NCBI RefSeq assembly: GCF_034929435.1
Contig: NZ_JAYFUM010000006.1
Coordinates: forward strand, 245,144-309,143
Direction of reading: 5' to 3'
DNA length: 64,000 bases
DNA from: Arcicella rigui
GTDB lineage: Bacteria; Bacteroidota; Bacteroidia; Cytophagales; Spirosomataceae
The position numbers were made by a program, and so were the translations under genes. The notes under the pieces are model-generated. The model was not told the DNA's origin, did not search any database, and worked only from the letters and a program-made list of their open reading frames with translations. Below are positions 1 to 7,998 of this stretch, piece by piece (position 1 is the first letter of the stretch; the number at the start of each line of letters is the position of its first letter).

Positions 1-990
1 CAGAAACCGTTTTTCTTGTACTTAGCCTACAACGCTCCGCACTGGCCTTTGCAAGCTTTGCCCGAAGACATTGCCAAGTATCGAGGAAAATATGCTTTAG
101 GTTGGGATTCGCTAAGAACGATTCGCCACCAAAAACAAATCGCTTTGGGCTTGGTTGACCCAAAACATCCCATCGCTACTCGTGATGAAGACGTACCGCA
201 CTGGGACGCTTTTACTTATGACGAACAACAATTATGGCAGAGAAAAATGGAAGTTTACGCTGCCATGCTCGACAGAGTTGACCAAAATATTGGTAGAGTA
301 GTCGCCAAATTGAAGGAATTGAAAAAAGATGAAAATACTTTAATCGTATTTATTTCAGACAATGGAGCTCAGGGCGGTTATGCACCTTTAGGCAGAAAAC
401 GTCCGAGAAATTCTGGACCAATTGGTTCAGCAGGTTCGTATGAGTATCAAGACCAAAGCTGGGCTTCGTTGTCGAATACGCCATTCCGTTCGTACAAAAA
501 TAATTTCCATGAAGGTGGAATCAGCTCGCCATTCATTGCTTGGTTTCCTAAAAAAATCAAAGCAGGAAGTATCGCTCGTGGAACTGGACATTTAATCGAC
601 TTAGCTCCAACTTTTTATGATTTTGCAGGTGCAAAATATCCAGAAAATTATAATGGACTAAAAACCAATTCATTAGCAGGTGTAAGTTTGAAAAATGTTT
701 TATTAGAAGGTTCAGCATTAAACCGTGAACAGCCCATTTTCTGGGAACGTGGTGGCAACAGAGCTGTAAGAAAAGGTCAATGGAAATTAGTTTCTACTTA
801 TCCAGAAAAAAGATGGGAACTCTACGATTTAGATGCCGACAGAGGCGAAACCACAGATGTATCTGCTAAAAATCCAGAAATCGTAAAAGCACTCATTGCC
901 GAATATGAAGCTTGGGCAAAGAAAAATAATGTAGAAAATTACGAGAAAATCAAACCAGCCGTTCAAATTGGCAACGGTACGAGATTTTAG
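1..990 (+). CDS. Sulfatase, C-terminal part (cut by window edge)
   Basis: The reading frame is open from base 1, so the N-terminal part with the catalytic cysteine lies outside the window. The visible 329 codons align closely with residues of the complete sulfatase that follows at 1301, sharing the APHWPLQALPEDIAKY stretch, the VYAAMLDRVDQ helix, the FISDNGA metal-site motif and the GGISSPFIAWFPKKIKAGS block. It is therefore a tandem paralogue of that enzyme and probably a periplasmic sulfate-ester hydrolase (alkaline-phosphatase superfamily). An apparent TTG start at base 16 is internal and not the real start. The substrate cannot be read from sequence. Confidence 0.93.
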   Translation, partial: QKPFFLYLAYNAPHWPLQALPEDIAKYRGKYALGWDSLRTIRHQKQIALGLVDPKHPIATRDEDVPHWDAFTYDEQQLWQRKMEVYAAMLDRVDQNIGRVVAKLKELKKDENTLIVFISDNGAQGGYAPLGRKRPRNSGPIGSAGSYEYQDQSWASLSNTPFRSYKNNFHEGGISSPFIAWFPKKIKAGSIARGTGHLIDLAPTFYDFAGAKYPENYNGLKTNSLAGVSLKNVLLEGSALNREQPIFWERGGNRAVRKGQWKLVSTYPEKRWELYDLDADRGETTDVSAKNPEIVKALIAEYEAWAKKNNVENYEKIKPAVQIGNGTRF

Positions 991-1300
991 GGAGTTTTAA
1001 GCTCTGAGCTTTGAGCCTTTAGCTTTTTATTACTTGTTTTTGAAAAATTCACGAATCTTGTTAGCGTAAGCATTTTTGAAATTCCGCTGTTTGAGCGAAG
1101 CGAGTCGGTTCGCCGATGCGATTCGGAATTTCTTGACTTTCTTTTGCGACCGACGCTTCGGTTACTTTTCTTGTGTCAAGACAAGAAAAGTAAGAACTGT
1201 AACATGAGAACAACTATTAATATTTGTAAGGATTTAAAGTGTCAAAATTTCCACATTTAATTACAAATTTTTAAGACTATAATTTAGAATAATCATTCTT
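991..1300. repeat. Intergenic region with AGCTTTGAG heptamers and two inverted repeats
   Basis: No gene is visible here. After the stop codon there is a short run of AGCTCTGAGCTTTGAG-type heptamers (about 998-1026). An inverted repeat GAAATTCCG/CGGAATTTC (1078-1086, 1124-1132) is followed by a perfect 13-bp hairpin TTACTTTTCTTGT/ACAAGAAAAGTAA (1162-1174, 1181-1193). The hairpin could act as a bidirectional terminator. A weak partial match to the CTAT-N7-ATAG operator (CTAT-N7-AATA, 1275-1289) lies just upstream of the next sulfatase. Confidence 0.6.
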
Positions 1301-2929
1301 ATGAAAAATAAATCATTTACTTGGATAAGCCTTTTACTTGGACTAAGTTTATCCATTCCCAATACTTTTGCCCAAACCCAAAAGCCCAACATCATTTTAG
1401 TAATGGTGGACGACATGGGTTACTCAGACCTCGGTGCGTATGGTTCAGAAATCAACACGCCTAATATTGATAAATTAGCTTTTGAGGGAATCAGACTGAA
1501 AGAATTTTATAATAATTCTATCTGTGCTCCTACTCGTGCCTCTTTGATTACGGGACAATATCCGCACAAAGCAGGTGTCGGTTATTTCGATATTGATTTG
1601 GGCTTACCGCCTTATCAAGGATTTTTAAACAAAGAATCTTTAACCTTTGGCGAAGTACTGAAAACCGCAGGATACAATACTTTTCTTTCAGGGAAATGGC
1701 ACGTGGGCAAAGACAAATCTGTGTGGCCAACCCAAAGAGGTTTCGACCAATTCTATGGAATTTTGGGTGGCGGAGCTAACTATTTTGATGCAGAAGACAT
1801 TCCACTCGGAAAACCCTATCCAGTAGCATTGATTGAAAATAATCAACAAATTCACCCAAAACCGAACTCTTATTATTTCACGGATGAAGTAACCAATCAT
1901 GCTATCAAATTTATTAGCGAACAAAACAAAAGTGAAAAACCATTCTTTTTGTACTTAGCTTATACTGCTCCGCATTGGCCTTTACAAGCTTTGCCCGAAG
2001 ATATTGCTAAGTACAAAGGAAAATACGATGCAGGTTGGGACGCTCTCAGAAAAAAGCGTTTAGAAAAATTAAAGGCTTTGGGACTTTTGGACGAAAAACA
2101 AAGTATTGCCGAAAAAGATGCTGAGATTCCAGATTGGGATAATTTGACTTATGACGAAAAACAACTTTGGAAAGCCAAAATGGAAGTATATGCCGCCATG
2201 TTGGACAGAGTTGACCAAGGAATTGGTAAGTTATTAGCTACTTTGAAGGAACTAAAACAAGACGAAAACACGCTGATTGTTTTTATTTCGGACAACGGAG
2301 CTCCCGCCGAAGACGTAGCACATTGGGGCGATAAAGTTGGGAAAAATTCTGGTCCAGTAGGTACTTCTGGCTCTTTTGAATCGCAAGGCAAAAACTGGTC
2401 ATTCTTATCCAATTCACCTTTTCGTTCATTCAAATCTTTTGCTTTTGAAGGTGGCATTAGCTCGCCATTTATTGCTTGGTTTCCTAAAAAAATCAAAGCG
2501 GGAAGTATCAATAAAGGAACGGCTCACTTAATTGACTTAGCTCCTACTTTTTACGAATTGGCAGAAGCAAAGTATCCAGAAACATTCAATGGCGTAAAAA
2601 CCAACCCATTACCCGGAAAAAGTTTAACCAATTTACTCTTTGAAAACAAAGAATTACAAAGAGAAGAAGGGATTTTCTGGGAAAGAGCTGGCAACAGAGC
2701 TGTAAGAAAAGGTAAGTGGAAATTGGTTTCAATTTATCCCTCTTATCAATGGCAATTATTTGATATTGAGAAAGATAGAAGCGAAACCCAAAATGTAGCA
2801 TCGATATTTCCTTTGGTCGTAGATGCTCTTTCAAACGACTATTTCAAATGGGCAGCCCAAAATGGCGTAGTTGATTATGACAATATCAAGCCAGCCACAC
2901 CACTTTTGCCAGTAAGAAAAAGTAAATAA
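1301..2929 (+). CDS. Cys-type sulfatase (sulfate-ester hydrolase)
   Basis: A 542-aa secreted sulfatase. Residues 1-24 form a signal peptide ending FAQ. The metal-binding MVDDMG motif is at 35-40, and the modification motif C-A-P-T-R starts at Cys75, so the enzyme must be converted to formylglycine before it can act. FISDNGA appears again in the middle of the protein. The family cleaves sulfate esters of sugars or small molecules and releases sulfate. The gene sits between a near-identical paralogue and a formylglycine-generating enzyme. Apart from Cys75 it has no other cysteine and only four internal Met. The start is the ATG that precedes the signal peptide. Confidence 0.95.
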   Translation: MKNKSFTWISLLLGLSLSIPNTFAQTQKPNIILVMVDDMGYSDLGAYGSEINTPNIDKLAFEGIRLKEFYNNSICAPTRASLITGQYPHKAGVGYFDIDLGLPPYQGFLNKESLTFGEVLKTAGYNTFLSGKWHVGKDKSVWPTQRGFDQFYGILGGGANYFDAEDIPLGKPYPVALIENNQQIHPKPNSYYFTDEVTNHAIKFISEQNKSEKPFFLYLAYTAPHWPLQALPEDIAKYKGKYDAGWDALRKKRLEKLKALGLLDEKQSIAEKDAEIPDWDNLTYDEKQLWKAKMEVYAAMLDRVDQGIGKLLATLKELKQDENTLIVFISDNGAPAEDVAHWGDKVGKNSGPVGTSGSFESQGKNWSFLSNSPFRSFKSFAFEGGISSPFIAWFPKKIKAGSINKGTAHLIDLAPTFYELAEAKYPETFNGVKTNPLPGKSLTNLLFENKELQREEGIFWERAGNRAVRKGKWKLVSIYPSYQWQLFDIEKDRSETQNVASIFPLVVDALSNDYFKWAAQNGVVDYDNIKPATPLLPVRKSK

Positions 2930-3080
2930 AAATAGCAAGGAGCTTTGAAGTAAAATTTAAACGTATTTTTACCGAAAAACTCAGATGTAGAATCTTAAAA
3001 ATGAATGATTTTTTGAATTATAGTTTTAATTCAAAATTCATAATTAAATCTCAAAGCTCATTGCTCAAAGCTATTACAAT

Positions 3081-4169
3081 ATGAAAAAAGTAATTTATAG
3101 CATTTTAGGAATCGGTGGATTCGTTTGGATGATTTCAAATGGAAATGCCCAAGCGGTTCAACAAAACCCAAGCGTTGGCGAGAAAGTTACCGTTTGTAAA
3201 GTAAAGAGTCCGACTTTTGTAAGAAATAAATTCGCCAACGATAAAACAACTACGGCTTCAACTAAAGTAGCTGACCTTCAACACATGGTAGAAATACCGG
3301 GAGGCACTTTTGTGATGGGAACAGACGAATATCCAGATGCCCAACCCAAACATACCGTAACGGTAAAGGCATTTTTGATGGATGAACACGAAGTAACCAA
3401 TGCCGAATTCGAGAAATTTGTAAAAGCAACAGGTTACAAAACCGTAGCCGAGCGTCCGCTCAATCCAGTAGATTATCCGGGCGTACCTATCGAAAATTTA
3501 GTACCGGGTTCAGCGGTTTTTACCCCACCGACTGAAAATGTAGGTTTGGATAACCATTTACAATGGTGGAAATACGTAGCAGGTGCTAATTGGAAACATC
3601 CCAAAGGGCCGAAAAGTACTATCAAAGGACACGAGAACGAACCTGTCGTACAAGTTTGTTATGAAGATGCCGTCGCTTATGCCAAGTGGGCAGGCAAACG
3701 TTTACCCACAGAAGCCGAATGGGAATTTGCCGCAAGAGGTGGCAGAGCCAACAGCAGATATTATTGGGGGAATGTTCTGAAACCCAATAACAAATGGATT
3801 GCTAATATTTTTCAGGGAAATTTCCCTGCTGGTAATACCGTAGAAGACGGATACAAAGAGGTATCGCCAGTAAAAACTTTCCCGAAAAACCCTTATCAAT
3901 TATACGATATGGACGGAAATGTTTGGGAATGGTGTAGCGATTTGTATCGCCCAGATTATTACAGAAATAGTCCGAAACTCAACCCCAAAGGCCCAAGTAC
4001 AAGTTATGACCCCGAAGAACCCAATGTGGTAAAACACGTACAAAGAGGCGGTTCATTTTTGTGTAGCGACCAATACTGTGTGCGATATGTAGCTGGAAGT
4101 AGAGGAAAAGGAGAAACCAGTAGTGCCAGTAATAATTTAGGTTTTAGATGTGTGAAAGATAAAAACTAA
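3081..4169 (+). CDS. Formylglycine-generating enzyme (SUMF1/FGE family), exported
   Basis: A 362-aa protein with a signal peptide (about 1-25) and a full FGE-sulfatase fold from MVEIPGGTFVMG (about residue 69) to the C-terminal NLGFRC. The two active-site cysteines of true FGEs are kept as a C-X4-C pair, Cys328 and Cys333, in the GGSFLCSDQYCVRY context, and the typical SASNNLGFRC ending follows. Many FGE-like proteins in Bacteroidota lack these cysteines, so this one is likely catalytic. It would oxidise the CxPxR cysteine of the neighbouring sulfatases to formylglycine. The signal peptide implies that maturation happens at or beyond the inner membrane. It lies 151 bp after the sulfatase. Confidence 0.93.
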   Translation: MKKVIYSILGIGGFVWMISNGNAQAVQQNPSVGEKVTVCKVKSPTFVRNKFANDKTTTASTKVADLQHMVEIPGGTFVMGTDEYPDAQPKHTVTVKAFLMDEHEVTNAEFEKFVKATGYKTVAERPLNPVDYPGVPIENLVPGSAVFTPPTENVGLDNHLQWWKYVAGANWKHPKGPKSTIKGHENEPVVQVCYEDAVAYAKWAGKRLPTEAEWEFAARGGRANSRYYWGNVLKPNNKWIANIFQGNFPAGNTVEDGYKEVSPVKTFPKNPYQLYDMDGNVWEWCSDLYRPDYYRNSPKLNPKGPSTSYDPEEPNVVKHVQRGGSFLCSDQYCVRYVAGSRGKGETSSASNNLGFRCVKDKN

Positions 4170-4310
4170 GGTATTCATTATTACTGATTGCAGACGAAAT
4201 TGTGTTTTTCCAACAATTTATTTACTACAAGATTGATTTTCAGCAAATTGTAAAAAAATCATTGAATAATTTGCTGAAAACATTTGGTATTTTAAAATTA
4301 AATAACCATC

Positions 4311-4341
4311 TTTGTCTATCGAAATTATAGACTTATAATTG
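4311..4341 (+). promoter_or_regulatory. Bacteroidota-type promoter with CTAT-N7-ATAG operator (site A)
   Basis: TTTG at 4311-4314 (-33 box) and TATAATTG at 4334-4341 (close to TAnnTTTG, -7 box) are separated by 19 nt. The dyad CTATCGAAATTATAG (4316-4330) fills the spacer, so a bound protein would block RNA polymerase. The same TTTG-N-CTATCGAA arrangement occurs at 32916 and 35112 on the other strand. It would drive the leader peptides and the binding-protein gene at 4644. Confidence 0.65.
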
Positions 4342-4377
4342 ATAATAATCATCCTACTTGTTAGCCACCAACAGGTT

Positions 4378-4422
4378 ATGATGATGAAATTTTCCATACA
4401 TAATTTAGCAAAAACTATATGA
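4378..4422 (+). CDS. Short upstream ORF, overlaps the Cys leader start
   Basis: A 14-codon ORF starting with three ATG codons in a row (protein MMMKFSIHNLAKTI). Its TGA overlaps the ATG of the next leader ORF in an ATGA arrangement, which would allow translational coupling. It lies in the 5' leader downstream of promoter site A. Whether it is translated cannot be told from sequence. Confidence 0.35.
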   Translation: MMMKFSIHNLAKTI

Positions 4423-4505
4423 ATTGCTCAAAAAATAATGGTAACAACTTGTCAAACAAGGTGGTTCAATCTCTTGCTTCCCTTCTTTGCTGTTGTTGTC
4501 GATAG
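4419..4505 (+). CDS. Cysteine-rich leader peptide (putative attenuator)
   Basis: A 28-codon ORF, too small for usual gene callers, whose last residues are L-C-C-C-C-R followed by TAG; a fifth Cys is at position 3. Four consecutive Cys codons (TGC TGT TGT TGT) at the end of a short ORF in a leader is the classic layout of an amino-acid-responsive leader peptide, where ribosome stalling reports low charged tRNA-Cys. It sits 138 bp upstream of the binding-protein gene and downstream of promoter site A. Function as a cysteine sensor is inferred; no strong terminator hairpin was identified after it. Confidence 0.6.
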   Translation: MNCSKNNGNNLSNKVVQSLASLLCCCCR

Positions 4506-4643
4506 CCAAAATTCACAAATATTACTATTTTTTTAATCCTTACAAGATTTCAATAGCTTTGATTTCATGGCTCTGAGTACTTGTATGTTTAATCAGTTGA
4601 ACTACTATTTTAATTTTAGTTTACCGTAAAAAGACGACCAAAA

Positions 4644-5564
4644 ATGAAAGCACAATTAACAGGCCTCATCCTCTTATTGGGTACTTTTGCGACCCAAGCA
4701 CAAGAAAACGCTAAAGTAAATATCGGCGGAACACGCTTTACTTACCCACTTATTGAAAAATGGATTACTGAGTATAAAAAAACATATCCAAAAGCGGATG
4801 TACAATTAGCCAGCAAAACAGGCGACCCTGTTACCATTCAGATTATTGCCTACCGTGCTGAGCCTTCTGCTTTTGGAGATGAAAAAATTATTACTCCCGT
4901 AAGCCGATTTGCTCTTTTGCCAGTTGGTAATCCGAGTACGCCATTGGCTGAAAAAGCTTTGAAAAAAGGCGTTAAAAAAGAAGAATTGAAAAAGTACTTT
5001 TTGGAAGACCCTGAAGATGCTTTAGAACAAGACAAAGACGCACCAAAATATCAAGTTTATACTCGTGCCAGCAAAGTTTGTTCTTCAATTTCATTTGCTA
5101 AATACCTTGGCGACGATGCTGAAAATATTGTAGGAAAGGGAATCACTGGCGATGACAAGAATTTATTAGAAGCCATCAAAAAAGACCCAAATGGCATTAC
5201 GTATAACAACTTAGGTTACTTGTACAATTTACAAACTCGTGAGCCTTTGAAGGACTTTGCCATCTTCCCTATTGACCTTAACAGCAACGGGAAATTAGAC
5301 AAAGAAGAACAAATTTATAGCAATCTCGACCGGTTGATTTCATATATTGAGAAAAATCCAAATACTCAGGCGATTCCAACAGAAAACGTGTATTTTATCA
5401 CGAATAAAAGTACTGAAAATACAGAATTGAAACGCTTTGTGAATTGGACTCAACACGAAGGACAAGCTTTTGTAAAAGAATTTGGTTTCATTGGATTAGG
5501 TGCTGACAACGATAATAAAAGTGCCTATTTGGATTCAAACAGTACTTACAAAGTAAACAAATAA
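4644..5564 (+). CDS. PstS-like periplasmic substrate-binding protein
   Basis: A 306-aa exported protein (signal peptide 1-19, cleavage near TQAQ) that resembles the phosphate-binding PstS superfamily, with the VNIGGTRFTYPLIEKWI opening and the GITYNNLGY block. An EF-hand-like calcium loop DLNSNGKLDKEE is at residues 211-222. No ABC permease or ATPase gene follows. The protein contains one Met (the initiator) and one Cys (Cys146), as in sulfate-starvation proteins. With the cysteine leader upstream, an oxyanion such as sulfate or a sulfur compound is a more likely ligand than phosphate, but this is inference. Confidence 0.75.
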   Translation: MKAQLTGLILLLGTFATQAQENAKVNIGGTRFTYPLIEKWITEYKKTYPKADVQLASKTGDPVTIQIIAYRAEPSAFGDEKIITPVSRFALLPVGNPSTPLAEKALKKGVKKEELKKYFLEDPEDALEQDKDAPKYQVYTRASKVCSSISFAKYLGDDAENIVGKGITGDDKNLLEAIKKDPNGITYNNLGYLYNLQTREPLKDFAIFPIDLNSNGKLDKEEQIYSNLDRLISYIEKNPNTQAIPTENVYFITNKSTENTELKRFVNWTQHEGQAFVKEFGFIGLGADNDNKSAYLDSNSTYKVNK

Positions 5565-5579
5565 CCCTTTTCCATCTGG

Positions 5580-5723
5580 CTCACTATCCAAGCAAGGTTA
5601 GCTGCTACGAAGGTTTAAATACTGATGTGATTGGGATTTCGGAATCTGAGAAAAATGATTTACTCTTTTCCAAAATCTACATTTACAAGCTTTCGTAAAG
5701 TACTAACCACAGCGGATAGTGAG
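5580..5723. repeat. Nested inverted repeat of about 144 nt
   Basis: Three nested pairs can be drawn: CTCACTATCC (5580-5589) with GGATAGTGAG (5714-5723), GGTTAG (5596-5601) with CTAACC (5703-5708), and TACGAA (5606-5611) with TTCGTA (5692-5697). No ORF lies inside. It could be a structured RNA, a processing or termination element between the binding-protein gene and the two tiny membrane genes, or a MITE-like relic. Confidence 0.5.
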
Positions 5724-5764
5724 TACCCAAAACCTAAATAGTATTATATCAAAACATATACAAA

Positions 5765-5884
5765 ATGACATTCAAAGACTTTGGTATTCTTGGTAAAAAG
5801 ATTTTTATCAGCATACTTGTATTCACTATTCCTCTTACAGTACTTCGAGGCGGTATTTTATTACTGGAATACATTCTAAAATAA
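5765..5884 (+). CDS. Tiny membrane protein (39 aa)
   Basis: An ATG-initiated 39-codon ORF with one predicted membrane segment (roughly residues 11-25, KIFISILVFTIPLTVL). There is no recognisable family. It is followed after 35 bp by a second tiny membrane protein, and the pair sits between the binding-protein and hydroxylase genes. It has no Cys and no Met beyond the start, like its neighbours. It may be a small accessory subunit of the uptake system; this is a guess. Confidence 0.5.
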   Translation: MTFKDFGILGKKIFISILVFTIPLTVLRGGILLLEYILK

Positions 5885-5919
5885 ATCTTTATCTCTCCCA
5901 AAAACATTCGCTTAAAATC

Positions 5920-6081
5920 ATGGCAATTGACAAAACGCTTACTCGAAGAATCCTTCGAGACGCAAGTATTAGTATCTTTATTTATGCCCTTCCTGTTGTT
6001 TTATTACTGGGTTGGTTTCATTATAAAGGTGAAAAACCGTGGCTGAAAACCACCAAAACCATTGAAAATTTAAAGAAATAA
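5920..6081 (+). CDS. Tiny membrane protein (53 aa)
   Basis: A 53-codon ORF with a basic N-terminus (TLTRRILRD), one membrane segment (about residues 15-31, ending LLLGWFHY) and a charged tail. There is no family assignment. It lies 35 bp downstream of the 39-aa membrane protein and contains no Cys and no internal Met. A similar single-pass small protein occurs at 16301 before a sulfatase, so such proteins recur in this island. Confidence 0.5.
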   Translation: MAIDKTLTRRILRDASISIFIYALPVVLLLGWFHYKGEKPWLKTTKTIENLKK

Positions 6082-6301
6082 ATAAGTGCTATGGATGGAA
6101 ACATTGATATAAAATACTTTCATTCATAACCTTAGGTATTTTCCTTATTTCTTGTAAAAATAAATGGTTCACACCTTTTTAATCTATTAAAACTATATAC
6201 TTAAAGTAGTAAAAGATTGTTTTTTATAGTCACTCAAGTTCATAGCTGACGAAAGAAAGCTAATAAGATAAATCGCATTTTACCTTTTAAAATAACACAA
6301 A

Positions 6302-7201
6302 ATGGTACATTTTTTAGAAGCAGTATTCAATAACCTTAATGGTTGGGGCTTTGTAGCCATCACAATTGTATTAGGCATTGCCGAGTTTTCATTAGGTCTT
6401 TATGGAAAAAGATGGAATACTAATGAAAAACTATTAGACATTGCTTGTTATACTTTGCCCAAATTAGTAATTGGTCCAACAGTAGCTTACTTTGGGTTGA
6501 AAGTGTTGCCAATCATTCTACCAAATGCCAAAAATGAATTCGCTTGGATTCCCTTTGCATTCGGTGCATTGATCATTGCGATTTATGATGATTTAACACA
6601 ATATTGGTATCACCGCCTTCACCACCAAGTACCTTTTATGTGGCGTTTTCACCGTACTCACCACTCAGCTCCGTACATGGGAATGGCGATGGCATCAAGA
6701 CAAAACATTATTTATACCATTTTCTTCTCTCAGATTTACCTAACCACTACATTGGTTTATTTGGGTTTAGGTTATCCAGCCTTATTTGTAAAAGGTTTAA
6801 AATCGCTGATTACTTTAGCGGCACATTCGAGTATTCCTTGGGATAAGCCATTTTATACAAACAAATTCTTACATCCAATTGCATGGGTTTTAGAACGTAC
6901 TATTTCTACCCCAGCAACACACCATGCACACCATGCAGACTCAACAGACGATGGAGTAGGTTATTACAAAGGAAACTTCGGCAATATGTTCTTTTTGTGG
7001 GATATAATTTTCGGTACTGCCTTGATTACCAGACAATATCCATCAGGCTACGGTGTGAAAAATTATAAAGGAGAAGAATGGTACGCACAATTATTATGGC
7101 CAATTTTTAAATCTAAAAAAGAAGGAAGCGAACTTTCAGCCAATGGCCCAGAAGTAGCAGACGAAGAACCAGAACCAGAATTGGCATTGAAGTACGCATA
7201 A
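6302..7201 (+). CDS. Fatty acid hydroxylase / sterol desaturase family protein
   Basis: A 299-aa integral membrane protein with the di-iron histidine clusters of PF04116: HRLHH (104-108), HRTHH (117-121) and THHAHH near residue 205. The C-terminal GNFGNMFFLWDIIFGT signature is also typical. The family uses O2 to hydroxylate or desaturate lipid chains. The gene is followed by the rhodanese-thioredoxin protein 26 bp later, which suggests one transcript. A second member is at 36281, also next to sulfur genes, so a sulfur-linked lipid substrate is possible but unproven. Confidence 0.88.
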   Translation: MVHFLEAVFNNLNGWGFVAITIVLGIAEFSLGLYGKRWNTNEKLLDIACYTLPKLVIGPTVAYFGLKVLPIILPNAKNEFAWIPFAFGALIIAIYDDLTQYWYHRLHHQVPFMWRFHRTHHSAPYMGMAMASRQNIIYTIFFSQIYLTTTLVYLGLGYPALFVKGLKSLITLAAHSSIPWDKPFYTNKFLHPIAWVLERTISTPATHHAHHADSTDDGVGYYKGNFGNMFFLWDIIFGTALITRQYPSGYGVKNYKGEEWYAQLLWPIFKSKKEGSELSANGPEVADEEPEPELALKYA

Positions 7202-7227
7202 ACTCAGGCAAAAAAATAAAACTAACC

Positions 7228-7947
7228 ATGCTTAGAAAATTACAATTAATCGTACTTAGCTTGATGCTAAGTACCAGCATATTCGCTCAGACGAATGAAA
7301 ATGATAAAAAGAATTGGATTTCGGCAGATTTGTTTGCTTCAAAAATTGAGCAACAACAAAAAGCCCAAATCATCGACGCACGAAGTGCAGAAGAATTTGC
7401 ACTCAATCATGTAAATGGAGCTGTAAACGTGAATTTACAAGACGCTACTTACAGTCAGTTTGTAGAGAAATTAAATCCAAATCAACCTGTTTTTGTGTAC
7501 TCAATTGCCAATGGCAGAAGTGTAGCTTTAGCAAAAGATTTAGGCACTAAAGGTTTCAAAGAAGTATATGTGTTGGACGGTGGCATTGGAGCTTGGGTAG
7601 GAAGCGGAAAACCTGTCTTCACAACCGCCAAAAAAGGACTTACTTTGGCAGAATACAACAAGATTCTGGCTTCAAACAAAGTAGTTTTAGTGGACATTGG
7701 TTCAAAATATTGCGGTTCATGCAAGAAAGTAAAACCAATTTTAGAGTCTTTGAAAAAAGAACATGGCGAAGCCTTGAAAATTGTGGAAATCGAATTGGAA
7801 GATAGCCCACAGTTAATAGCTTCCCTCAAAACAGTAACTTCGTTTCCTTATATAATCTTGTACAAACAAGGTAATATCAGTTTGAAAAAAAGTGGAATTG
7901 TGGAATTAAAAGGTGTTTTAGATACTGCTTTAGCACAAGCATTGTAG
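7228..7947 (+). CDS. Exported rhodanese-like and thioredoxin-like fusion protein
   Basis: A 239-aa protein with signal peptide (1-20), a rhodanese-like domain (about 31-130) and a thioredoxin-like domain (about 137-239). In the rhodanese domain the catalytic cysteine position is serine (Ser92 in VYSIANGRS), so sulfurtransferase activity is probably lost. The thioredoxin motif is intact as C162-G-S-C165 followed by KKVKP. A periplasmic thiol-redox role is likely. It follows the hydroxylase gene by 26 bp. Apart from the CGSC pair it has no other Cys and only one internal Met. Confidence 0.87.
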   Translation: MLRKLQLIVLSLMLSTSIFAQTNENDKKNWISADLFASKIEQQQKAQIIDARSAEEFALNHVNGAVNVNLQDATYSQFVEKLNPNQPVFVYSIANGRSVALAKDLGTKGFKEVYVLDGGIGAWVGSGKPVFTTAKKGLTLAEYNKILASNKVVLVDIGSKYCGSCKKVKPILESLKKEHGEALKIVEIELEDSPQLIASLKTVTSFPYIILYKQGNISLKKSGIVELKGVLDTALAQAL

Positions 7948-7959
7948 TATTTTCTTCTG

Positions 7960-7998
7960 ACAATCATCTAAGATTAGCTCTATTTCTTAGATGATTGT
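7960..7998 (+). terminator. Hairpin after the rhodanese-thioredoxin gene
   Basis: Perfect 13-bp arms ACAATCATCTAAG and CTTAGATGATTGT with a 13-nt loop lie just after the stop codon. There is no long T run, but the position between genes fits transcription termination or mRNA 3' end protection. Confidence 0.5.

Noticed and set aside
2149..2511. 120-aa minus-strand ORF inside the sulfatase gene
   Set aside because: It is an antisense shadow of a well-supported sulfatase, with no domain of its own.
4430..4500. S-box riboswitch in the leader of the binding-protein gene
   Set aside because: GGTAACAACTTG...CAAGGTGG loosely recalls an S-box, but GGCAACC and the flanking helices are missing, and the bases are explained by the cysteine leader ORF.
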